DNA of 41,648 bases from Cryomorphaceae bacterium (GTDB taxonomy: Bacteria; Bacteroidota; Bacteroidia; Flavobacteriales; Schleiferiaceae). Where the stretch lies: positions 1-41,648 of the forward strand of contig JAHEGI010000004.1 in NCBI GenBank assembly GCA_024639785.1, in the 5' to 3' direction. Below the pieces are notes generated by a model. It was not told the origin of the DNA and did no database searches. It worked only from the letters and a program-made list of their open reading frames with translations. This document shows positions 25,109-32,209 of the stretch, piece after piece. Numbering within the stretch: the stretch's first letter is position 1; each line of letters begins with the position of its first letter. The translations under genes and the position numbers were made by a program.

Positions 25109-26689
25109 CTAGAATTCCGATTTGGCATGAAAGCTCAACTTGTCAAACTTCTCTTGAGACATCTGCAAGCTGAATGCCGAATCGGCCAAAAATACCAGGC
25201 GACCATATTTGTCCTCGGCTAAATAGCGCGCTTTGAATTTTTTAAATTCTTCCAGTTGATCCATATCTGTTGATTGAACCCAGAGGGCTTTGTAGGCTTG
25301 GAAGGGCTCGTAGGCACATTTAGCACCATATTCATGCTCCAAACGGTATTGAATGACCTCATATTGAAGGGCGCCTACCGTGCCGATAATTTTCCGTCCA
25401 TTGCTAATCAACGTGAAAAGCTGGGCCACCCCTTCGTCCATTAATTGGTCTACTCCTTTAGCTAATTGCTTGGATTTAAGTGGGTCGGCATTGTTGATGA
25501 AACGAAAATGTTCCGGAGAAAAAGAAGGGATTCCTGTGAAATGCAGGGCTTCGCCACCGGTCAGGCTGTCGCCAATGCGGAAATTCCCTGTATCAGGCAA
25601 ACCGACGATGTCACCGGGAACGGCATAATCCACCACTTCTTTCTTACTCGCCAAAAAGGTGAGGGGAGAGCTGAATTTGAGGTTCTTGCCTTCGCGGACG
25701 TGCAAATAGTTGGTATTTCGCTCAAATAATCCCGAGACAATTTTGACAAATGCAATGCGGCTGCGGTGATTGGGGTCGATGTTCGCGTGGATTTTAAAGA
25801 CAAATCCAGAAAATTGCTTTTCCGAAGGGATGACCTCACGCTCTTCAGCCTTTTTGGGCTGGGGACTTGGGGCGATTTCCACAAAGCAGTCGAGGAGTTC
25901 TTTGACGCCGAAATTGTTCAATGCAGACCCGAAAAACACGGGGCAAATTTCCCCTTTGAGGTATGCCTCCCGGTCAAATTCGGGATATACGCCTTGGATT
26001 AGTTCAATTTCTTCCCGTAGTGTGGATGCCGCCTCTTCCCCAATTCGTTGATCCAATTCTGGATCATTCAAATCTTTGAATGCCATGGAGCGACCAATCT
26101 TTTGCTTGGATTGCTCTTCATACAGTAGGAGCGATTGATCCCAAATGTTGTACACCCCTTGGAATCGGGCGCCCATGCCCACGGGCCAAGAGAGCGGGCA
26201 GAGGCGAAGGCCTAATTTGCCTTCAATTTCGTCTAGTAAGTCAAATCCATCGCGTCCTTCGCGGTCCAATTTGTTGATAAACACCATAATAGGTGTGGCG
26301 CGCATCCGGCAAACCTGAACCAATTTTTCGGTCTGTGTTTCCACGCCTTTGGCTACATCCACCACGACGATCGCGGAATCAACCGCGGTCAATGTGCGGA
26401 AGGTGTCCTCCGCGAAGTCTTGGTGGCCTGGGGTGTCCAGAATGTTGATATGGCGATTTTTGTACTCGAAGGCCATTACAGAGGTAGCCACAGAGATGCC
26501 CCGCTGCTTTTCGATTTCCATGAAATCCGAAGTAGCCGTCTTTTTGATTTTATTGTTTTTGACGGCCCCAGCTTCTTGAATGGCCCCGCCAAATAGCAAA
26601 AGCTTTTCGGTGAGCGTGGTCTTGCCTGCATCTGGATGCGAAACAATGCCAAAGGTGCGTCGGCGGGCTATTTCTTCTAAAATTTTCAC
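25109..26689 (-). CDS. prfC: Peptide chain release factor 3
   Basis: GTPase that recycles RF1/RF2 from the ribosome. 526 residues from GTG 26689, matching the usual ~527. Motifs: P-loop S-H-P-D-A-G-K-T-T, switch II D-T-P-G-H-Q-D, and N-K-L-D. The frame stays open to 26743, but the extra 18 residues are unlike RF3 and would contain the -7 element TACATTTG (26708-26715). Divergent from the CarH-like regulator. Confidence 0.95.
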   Translation of the reverse strand: MKILEEIARRRTFGIVSHPDAGKTTLTEKLLLFGGAIQEAGAVKNNKIKKTATSDFMEIEKQRGISVATSVMAFEYKNRHINILDTPGHQDFAEDTFRTLTAVDSAIVVVDVAKGVETQTEKLVQVCRMRATPIMVFINKLDREGRDGFDLLDEIEGKLGLRLCPLSWPVGMGARFQGVYNIWDQSLLLYEEQSKQKIGRSMAFKDLNDPELDQRIGEEAASTLREEIELIQGVYPEFDREAYLKGEICPVFFGSALNNFGVKELLDCFVEIAPSPQPKKAEEREVIPSEKQFSGFVFKIHANIDPNHRSRIAFVKIVSGLFERNTNYLHVREGKNLKFSSPLTFLASKKEVVDYAVPGDIVGLPDTGNFRIGDSLTGGEALHFTGIPSFSPEHFRFINNADPLKSKQLAKGVDQLMDEGVAQLFTLISNGRKIIGTVGALQYEVIQYRLEHEYGAKCAYEPFQAYKALWVQSTDMDQLEEFKKFKARYLAEDKYGRLVFLADSAFSLQMSQEKFDKLSFHAKSEF

Positions 26690-26707
26690 AGTGCGTATTT
26701 TCGTCTG

Positions 26708-26715
26708 CAAATGTA
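26708..26715 (-). promoter_or_regulatory. -7 element TACATTTG for prfC
   Basis: Perfect TAnnTTTG on the minus strand, 18 nt before GTG 26689, with a TTG about 18 nt further upstream as a possible -33 element. Confidence 0.5.
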
Positions 26716-26723
26716 GGGTTTGC

Positions 26724-26737
26724 ATTGGTGAACCAAT
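26724..26737. promoter_or_regulatory. 14-bp palindrome ATTGGT-GA-ACCAAT between prfC and the regulator
   Basis: Perfect 6-bp inverted repeat with a 2-nt centre, located in the 73-bp divergent gap over the probable prfC -33 region. It could be an operator; no factor can be named. Confidence 0.35.
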
Positions 26738-26762
26738 TGTCAAAACCTGTGTTATTGGAGTG

Positions 26763-27668
26763 ATGGGATCTACCTACAGTATCAAAGACTTAGAACACCT
26801 CACCGGAATCAAAGCGCATACGCTACGAATCTGGGAGCAGCGGTATGGCATAGTTATGCCTGAGCGTACCGAGACCAACATCCGATATTACACGGACGAG
26901 GATCTAAAGACCTTATTGAACGTAGCGGTTCTTATTCAGAAAGGCTGGAGAATCAGTAAGGTGGCGGATTTGAGCCGAGCGGAGTTGAATAAACAGGTGC
27001 TGGATTTGGCCCTGAATGATGGTCATTATCCCTCTCAGATTGCGCGCCTGCTTCAAGCTACGATAGATCTCGATGAGCCCACGTTCACGGCTATTTTGGA
27101 TGCATGCATTCACGAAATGGGGGAGAATGAAACCTTCACCAAAATTGTGGGTGGTTTTATTCATCAAGTGGGCGTTTTATGGCAAACCGATGCCATTGGC
27201 GTGGCCCATGAACATTTTGCAAGCAACCTGATAAAGCAAAAGCTGTACACCGCTCTGGACAAATTGCCCGCCCAAGTGGCCTCGGTAGAAAATCCTGGAT
27301 ACCTTGTTTTCCTGGCAGACCAAGAGATGCATGAGTTAGGCCTGTTGTATGTGCATTACATTCTCAAGGCCCAAGGGCAATCTGTCGTGTACCTAGGTCA
27401 AAGTGTGCCTTTGGAGTATTTGGCGCCCTTGTTGAAGGAACGAGGTCGATGGAAAGCGGTGGTGTCTATTTGGACCACAAATCCAGACAATGATAGCCGT
27501 CACAACTATTGGCTTCAATTAGAAGAGATGTTGGGCGGAACACCATTTTGGGTGTCCGGAATTGGGAGCCATGAATGGGATGGAAAGGGACTTGAGCATA
27601 CGGCCAAGGTTTACCCGGACCTTAGAAGTCTTTGCGAGGCACTCCATTCACTGGAAGTAACCGCCTGA
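26763..27668 (+). CDS. CarH/LitR-like B12-dependent MerR photoregulator
   Basis: 301 residues. MerR winged helix at 5-70 (Y-S-I-K-D-L...H-T-L-R-I-W-E-Q-R-Y, then R-Y-Y-T-D-E-D-L). A helical bundle carries the CarH hallmark W-x9-E-H at Trp140...Glu150-His151. The B12 Rossmann domain has E188-x-H190-x-x-G, where His190 would be the lower cobalt ligand. In Thermus and Myxococcus such proteins repress carotenoid genes in the dark as adenosylcobalamin tetramers and release DNA in light. The residue after Trp140 is Gln rather than the His132 of T. thermophilus CarH. It sits immediately upstream of the carotenoid/photolyase cluster. ATG 26763 is the family-like start. Confidence 0.88.
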   Translation: MGSTYSIKDLEHLTGIKAHTLRIWEQRYGIVMPERTETNIRYYTDEDLKTLLNVAVLIQKGWRISKVADLSRAELNKQVLDLALNDGHYPSQIARLLQATIDLDEPTFTAILDACIHEMGENETFTKIVGGFIHQVGVLWQTDAIGVAHEHFASNLIKQKLYTALDKLPAQVASVENPGYLVFLADQEMHELGLLYVHYILKAQGQSVVYLGQSVPLEYLAPLLKERGRWKAVVSIWTTNPDNDSRHNYWLQLEEMLGGTPFWVSGIGSHEWDGKGLEHTAKVYPDLRSLCEALHSLEVTA

Positions 27669-27686
27669 AATACAAACTCTTAAGTT

Positions 27687-27722
27687 TTTTGTTAAATAAA
27701 TTGTGAAAAAAGTTTAACAAAA
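27687..27722. promoter_or_regulatory. Inverted repeat TTTTGTTAAA-N16-TTTAACAAAA, candidate operator
   Basis: Perfect 10-bp arms at 27687-27696 and 27713-27722, ending 2 nt before the -33 TTTG of the sigma-factor promoter. Shares the GTTTAA core with the pair at 27744-27773. Confidence 0.6.
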
Positions 27723-27724
27723 CC

Positions 27725-27755
27725 TTTGGCTCTAGACAATTCCTGTTTAACTTTG
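27725..27755 (+). promoter_or_regulatory. Promoter TTTG-N19-TAACTTTG of the light-response operon
   Basis: -33 TTTG at 27725-27728, 19-nt spacer, perfect -7 TAACTTTG at 27748-27755, and 20 nt to ATG 27776. The best full Bacteroidota promoter in the window. Confidence 0.75.
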
Positions 27756-27773
27756 ATAAGTAATCGTTAAACA
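27744..27773. promoter_or_regulatory. Inverted repeat TGTTTAAC-N14-GTTAAACA over the -7 and start site
   Basis: Perfect 8-bp arms at 27744-27751 and 27766-27773. The left arm overlaps the -7 element and the right arm abuts the sigma-factor start codon, an ideal repressor position. Confidence 0.62.
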
Positions 27774-27775
27774 AG

Positions 27776-28288
27776 ATGGCCATGACCGCTTCAGATGCAT
27801 TTGGATACGAGATTTATCAGCACACTGCATTCCTTCGAACCCTCGCGTTAAAATTGACGCATCACTCGGAAGATGCCGAAGATTTGATTCAAGAAACGTT
27901 CTACAAAGCGATTAAGAACCAAAGTCGCTATCAGGAAGGTACCAATCTCAAAGGATGGCTTTACACCATTCTGAAAAACACCTTCATTAATAATTACCGG
28001 AAGAAGCGCAATCAGAATACCTATAGCGACGACACCGAAAACCAATTCATTCTGGGCTCCATGGCCTCTGATCGTGCAACCGAGGCAGATAGTCCGGCTG
28101 AGCTCTCTACGATATTAGAGAACATAGAATCGGTCGAAAAATCTTATTTGGATGCCTTCATGATGTATTTCAATGGCTACAAATACGAAGAGATTGCCCA
28201 AGAAATGGACATTCCATTAGGCACGGTGAAAAGCCGTATCTTCCTAGCAAGGAAGAAGATGATGGAGAAACTTAAAGACTTTAGGTAA
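27776..28288 (+). CDS. ECF-type RNA polymerase sigma factor
   Basis: 170 residues. Region 2 (H-S-E-D-A-E-D-L-I-Q-E-T-F-Y-K, then G-W-L-Y-T-I-L-K-N) and region 4 (Y-K-Y-E-E-I-A-Q-E-M-D-I-P-L-G-T-V-K-S-R-I-F-L-A-R) are both present, typical of ECF factors, and no anti-sigma gene is adjacent. ATG 27782 is an alternative start. First gene of the carotenoid/pterin/photolyase operon, so light-induced production would spread the response to other promoters (inference). Confidence 0.9.
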   Translation: MAMTASDAFGYEIYQHTAFLRTLALKLTHHSEDAEDLIQETFYKAIKNQSRYQEGTNLKGWLYTILKNTFINNYRKKRNQNTYSDDTENQFILGSMASDRATEADSPAELSTILENIESVEKSYLDAFMMYFNGYKYEEIAQEMDIPLGTVKSRIFLARKKMMEKLKDFR

Positions 28289-28321
28289 GTCTCTCACACT
28301 TAATCCCTCTACCTCTTTCAC

Positions 28322-29791
28322 ATGCACGCAGTTGTCATCGGCGCTGGTTTTTCCGGCTTAAGTACCGCCTCCTATCTAGCCCAAAAAGGGTATGAAGTGA
28401 CTGTGCTAGAAAAACATGAAGGTCCGGGTGGTCGCGGCCGCCAGTGGAAGTCTGAAGGCTTCACCTTCGACATGGGCCCATCTTGGTATTGGATGCCCGA
28501 TGTGTTTGAGACCTTTTTCTCCCATTTTGGTAAAAAGCCCAGTGATTACTATACCCTAGAGCGCTTAGATCCTTCCTACAGCATCTTCTACGAGGATGGT
28601 CCGATGACCATACCTGCTTCGATGGAGGAGATGGAGGCTTTATTTGAGCGCGTGGAACCCGGCTCTGCATTGCGATTGCGTGCGTTCTTAAAAGATGCGG
28701 CCTACAAATACGAGGTGGGCATTAATGATTTGGTGCGCAAACCATCCCGTTCTGTATTTGAATTTGCGGATTCTCGTGTGCTCAAGGGGCTACTTCAGCT
28801 TGACTTGCTAAGCAACATTCGTTCTTCGATTAAAAAGGTGGTCAAGAATCCCCAGTTACAGCAGTTGTTGGAGTTCCCAGTTTTGTTCTTAGGAGCGACG
28901 CCCAGTAACACCCCAGCGCTGTATTCCTTGATGAACTACGCAGACATGGCCTTAGGTACTTGGTATCCGCAAGGGGGCATGTATGCGGTGGTTGAAGGAT
29001 TTTACACCTTAGCGAAGGAACAGGGAGTTCGCTTTGAGTTTTCTTCAGAGGTTAGCGGCTTCGACTATGCCCAAGGCGCCATTTCCCATGTGATTTGTGG
29101 CGAGCAGCGAATCCCCTGTGATCTGGTCGTTGCCAGTGCAGACTATGCGCACGTGGACCAACATTTGCTAGCTCCTACGTACCGCAAATACAGCCCTTCG
29201 TATTGGGCAAAGCGCAAAATGGCACCTTCATCCTTTTTGTACTACATCGGCTTGGATGCCCCAATTCCAGGGATTGAGCACCATAGCTTGTTTTTCGATG
29301 CCCCATTTGACGTTCACGCGGATGCCATCTATACGGACCCACGTTGGCCTGAAAAGCCGCTCTTCTACTTATCTGCAGCCTCCAAAACGGACCCAAATGC
29401 GGCACCCAAGGGAGGGGAAGCCTTAGTGATTCTTATTCCTACGGCCCCAGGCTTGGAGGACACGGATGAGGTACTTGAGCGCTACTACCAATTGGTTGCT
29501 GAGCGCATTAAGGATCACGTGGGATTTGATATTAGGGAGCATGAGGTAATTAAACGCACCTATGCCTACCGAGATTTTGTAAAGGACTACCATGCCCATC
29601 AAGGCAATGCTTATGGGTTGGCGAACACACTAGACCAAACGGCTATTTTTAAACCGAGTTTAAAGGGCAAATTGTCTAACCTTTATTATGCTGGACAGCT
29701 GACTGTCCCCGGGCCTGGGGTTCCGCCATGCATCATAAGTGGTGAGGTTGTGGCCTTGGAAATTCAAAAAGAGCACCCTTTGAAATCATGA
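28322..29791 (+). CDS. crtI: Phytoene desaturase CrtI
   Basis: Membrane-associated FAD enzyme introducing the conjugated double bonds of phytoene toward lycopene. 489 residues: N-terminal V-I-G-A-G-F-S-G-L-S-T-A dinucleotide motif with G-G-R-G-R, and C-terminal L-Y-Y-A-G-Q-L-T-V-P-G-P-G-V-P-P signature. Starts 33 nt after the sigma gene and overlaps crtB by ATGA. Confidence 0.93.
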   Translation: MHAVVIGAGFSGLSTASYLAQKGYEVTVLEKHEGPGGRGRQWKSEGFTFDMGPSWYWMPDVFETFFSHFGKKPSDYYTLERLDPSYSIFYEDGPMTIPASMEEMEALFERVEPGSALRLRAFLKDAAYKYEVGINDLVRKPSRSVFEFADSRVLKGLLQLDLLSNIRSSIKKVVKNPQLQQLLEFPVLFLGATPSNTPALYSLMNYADMALGTWYPQGGMYAVVEGFYTLAKEQGVRFEFSSEVSGFDYAQGAISHVICGEQRIPCDLVVASADYAHVDQHLLAPTYRKYSPSYWAKRKMAPSSFLYYIGLDAPIPGIEHHSLFFDAPFDVHADAIYTDPRWPEKPLFYLSAASKTDPNAAPKGGEALVILIPTAPGLEDTDEVLERYYQLVAERIKDHVGFDIREHEVIKRTYAYRDFVKDYHAHQGNAYGLANTLDQTAIFKPSLKGKLSNLYYAGQLTVPGPGVPPCIISGEVVALEIQKEHPLKS

Positions 29792-30624
29792 TGGAATTAT
29801 ATCACCAAAGTTCTGTTCGGATCAATAAATTGATCACTCGTGCCTACAGCACCTCCTTCTCTTTGGGCATCTTGGGCTTGAATCGAGCGCTAAGAAATCC
29901 GATTTATTCGATTTATGGATTTGTCCGTGTGGCCGATGAAATCGTAGATAGTTTTCATGGGCACGACAAAGCGGTTTTGTTAAAGCGGTTTTGGAAAGAA
30001 ACCCATTTAGCGCTAGAGGAAGGCGTCAGCACGAACCCGGTATTGCACAGCTTTCAGATGGTCGTGCATGAATTTAAAATAGACCAGTCCCTCATCGACA
30101 CCTTCTTGGCCTCGATGGAGATGGATTTAGAAGATCGCGAATACAATCAAGCAGAGTACGAGAAGTACATTCTTGGTAGCGCCGAAGTGGTCGGCTTGAT
30201 GTGCCTCAAAATATTTGTCCGAGGTGACCAGCGCCAGTACGAAGCCTTAACTCCGTATGCGATGAAGTTGGGTTCGGCGTTCCAAAAAATCAATTTTTTG
30301 CGCGATGTGAGTGCTGATTTTAACACCTTGGGACGAACCTACTTCCCGAATGTGGATCTAAGTTCCTTTGATGACGACGCGAAGCGAGCCATTGAAGAGG
30401 ATATTGCGATGGATTTCAGAATGGGCTATGAAGGGATCCTTCGACTGCCCAAAGGAGCTCGTTTTGGGGTGTATATCGCCTACATGTATTATTACGCCCT
30501 GTTCCAAAAGATTATGCGTACGCCTTCTGCCCATATTTTCCAGTCGCGCATTCGCATTAACAACCCTAAAAAGTACCGCCTTTTTGTGAGCAGCTACTTG
30601 CGTCACGCACTCAATCTATTGTGA
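29788..30624 (+). CDS. crtB: Phytoene/squalene synthase CrtB
   Basis: Condenses two GGPP to phytoene. 278 residues. First Mg-binding motif in V-A-D-E-I-V-D, and the second prenyl-diphosphate motif in F-L-R-D-V-S-A-D plus L-G-R-T-Y-F-P. ATG 29788 overlaps the crtI stop; a second ATG follows directly at 29791. Pairing with crtI supports phytoene over squalene as product. Confidence 0.93.
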   Translation: MMELYHQSSVRINKLITRAYSTSFSLGILGLNRALRNPIYSIYGFVRVADEIVDSFHGHDKAVLLKRFWKETHLALEEGVSTNPVLHSFQMVVHEFKIDQSLIDTFLASMEMDLEDREYNQAEYEKYILGSAEVVGLMCLKIFVRGDQRQYEALTPYAMKLGSAFQKINFLRDVSADFNTLGRTYFPNVDLSSFDDDAKRAIEEDIAMDFRMGYEGILRLPKGARFGVYIAYMYYYALFQKIMRTPSAHIFQSRIRINNPKKYRLFVSSYLRHALNLL

Positions 30625-30625
30625 A

Positions 30626-31156
30626 ATGACTGAATATGTTATCCTCGTTTCGGAAGCGGATGAAGCTCTGGGACGGATGGAGAAAATGGAAGCCCACCAA
30701 AAAGGGGCCTTGCACCGTGCCTTCTCTGTCTTCTTATTTAATGAACACGGTGAAACGCTTTTGCAGCAGAGGGCCGCAGAGAAATACCATAGTCCCTTGC
30801 TCTGGACGAATACGTGTTGCAGTCACCCGAGAGAGGGGGAGACCGTGTTGGAGGCCGCGCAACGCCGAGTTTCAGAAGAGTTGGGGATTCAGCCCGCGGC
30901 GATTCGAGATCTTGACGTGGCATTTCACTTTACCTACCGAGCGGAATTTGACAATGGCTTAATCGAACATGAGCTTGATCACGTCCTTATAGGCCATTTT
31001 GAGGGGGACTGCGTCCTTAATCCGGAAGAAGTTGCCTCGGTGCGATGGGTGGCTATGGAGGATCTAATGGCCGATGTCAAAGCCGCTCCAGAGAATTATA
31101 CCGCGTGGTTCAAGATCATCTTGGATGAGTACGTGAAACACCTTCCCAGTCTATGA
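30626..31156 (+). CDS. idi: Isopentenyl-diphosphate isomerase, type I
   Basis: Interconverts IPP and DMAPP, raising precursor supply for carotenoids. 176 residues with a Nudix-like fold: catalytic Cys in T-N-T-C-C-S-H-P, and E-x-E near H-E-L-D-H. One nt separates it from crtB, and its stop overlaps the next ATG (ATGA). Confidence 0.93.
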   Translation: MTEYVILVSEADEALGRMEKMEAHQKGALHRAFSVFLFNEHGETLLQQRAAEKYHSPLLWTNTCCSHPREGETVLEAAQRRVSEELGIQPAAIRDLDVAFHFTYRAEFDNGLIEHELDHVLIGHFEGDCVLNPEEVASVRWVAMEDLMADVKAAPENYTAWFKIILDEYVKHLPSL

Positions 31157-31560
31157 ATGCTACAGTAAGTCGCCACGCCCATTTTAATGCGGCCCACCGC
31201 TTGCATGTCCCCTCATGGAGTGAGGCCGAGAACCAACGCTTTTTTGGTGCATGCAATAACCCCCATTTTCATGGTCACAATTATGAGCTCATCGTTTCCT
31301 TGACGGGCCCCATAGATCCAGTTTCGGGATATGTGTATGATATGAAGGTCTTGGCGGATTTAATCAAAGCAGAGGTCACGTCCAAATTGGACCACAAAAA
31401 CCTGAGTATTGAAGTGCCAGAGTTTACCACCTTGAATCCAACGGCAGAGAACATTTCTGTATGCATCCATCGCTGGCTTCGACCACACATCTCAGCCGAT
31501 ATTAAAATTAAAGTAACACTTTACGAAACACCTCGCAACTATGTCGAATTCAACGATTAA
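31153..31560 (+). CDS. 6-Pyruvoyl-tetrahydropterin synthase (PTPS-II motif)
   Basis: 135 residues of the QueD/PTPS family. The motif F-G-A-C-N-N-P-H-F-H-G-H-N-Y has the catalytic Cys five residues before HGH (C-x5-HGH), as in animal PTPS of tetrahydrobiopterin synthesis, whereas queuosine QueD has C-x3-HGH. Zinc His ligands, L-D-H-K-N-L and E-T-P-R-N are also as in PTPS. It uses dihydroneopterin triphosphate, the product of FolE encoded next (20-nt overlap). Function as PTPS rather than QueD is inferred from the motif. Confidence 0.85.
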   Translation: MNATVSRHAHFNAAHRLHVPSWSEAENQRFFGACNNPHFHGHNYELIVSLTGPIDPVSGYVYDMKVLADLIKAEVTSKLDHKNLSIEVPEFTTLNPTAENISVCIHRWLRPHISADIKIKVTLYETPRNYVEFND

Positions 31561-32206
31561 ATTAAACGGAAGATCGAATGGTGTAACCATTTCTCTGCCC
31601 ATGTTAAACACGCCAATGCATGCGAATTCCATGGCCTTATCTGATTCAGAAAAGGTCGTTTTAATCGCTGAAAAATTTGCGGAGATCATGGAGATCATGG
31701 GCTTGGATCTTCAAGACGATTCTTTGGCCGGAACCCCGGAGCGGGTGGCAAAGATGTACGTTCACGAGACCTTCCAAGGGCTAAATCCGCTGAATAAGCC
31801 AGACATCACCTTGTTTGATAATGCCTATGCCTATGGGGAAATGCTCGTGGAGCGGAACATCACGCTGCACAGCACCTGTGAGCACCACTTTGTACCCATT
31901 CTCGGTGTCTGTCATGTAGCCTATTTTGCCACAGGCAAGGTGGTTGGATTATCGAAGCTAAATCGAATTGTGAAGTTCTACGCGAAACGCCCACAAGTTC
32001 AGGAGCGTCTCACTGAACAAATCGCCGCCGAACTAAAGCGCGCCTTGCAGACGGAAGACGTCGCCGTCTACATCGATGCGGAGCACCTCTGCGTCAAAAC
32101 CCGAGGGGTAGAAGACTGTGCTTCATCCACAGTGACTAGTCACTACAGTGGAAAATTCAAGGATCAGCACACGCGTGCCGAATTCTTGAATGCGATTAAA
32201 GCATAA
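31541..32206 (+). CDS. folE: GTP cyclohydrolase I FolE
   Basis: Makes 7,8-dihydroneopterin triphosphate from GTP. 221 residues with zinc ligands in S-T-C-E-H-H and A-E-H-L-C-V, and the G-L-S-K-L-N-R-I-V and G-V-E-D-C-A-S-S-T segments. The ~30-residue N-terminal extension is unconserved, so a later ATG is possible. It begins inside the PTPS gene and is followed 3 nt later by the photolyase. A dedicated copy here suggests a pterin product linked to light rather than only folate supply. Confidence 0.93.
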   Translation: MSNSTIKLNGRSNGVTISLPMLNTPMHANSMALSDSEKVVLIAEKFAEIMEIMGLDLQDDSLAGTPERVAKMYVHETFQGLNPLNKPDITLFDNAYAYGEMLVERNITLHSTCEHHFVPILGVCHVAYFATGKVVGLSKLNRIVKFYAKRPQVQERLTEQIAAELKRALQTEDVAVYIDAEHLCVKTRGVEDCASSTVTSHYSGKFKDQHTRAEFLNAIKA

Positions 32207-32209
32207 TTC

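Noticed and set aside
26690-26743. Longer prfC from ATG 26743
   Set aside because: The extra 18 codons would contain the -7 element TACATTTG, and RF3 proteins begin near the GTG.
31153-31560. Calling the pterin gene queD (queuosine pathway)
   Set aside because: The catalytic motif is C-x5-HGH as in PTPS, not C-x3-HGH; no queC/E/F is present in the window.
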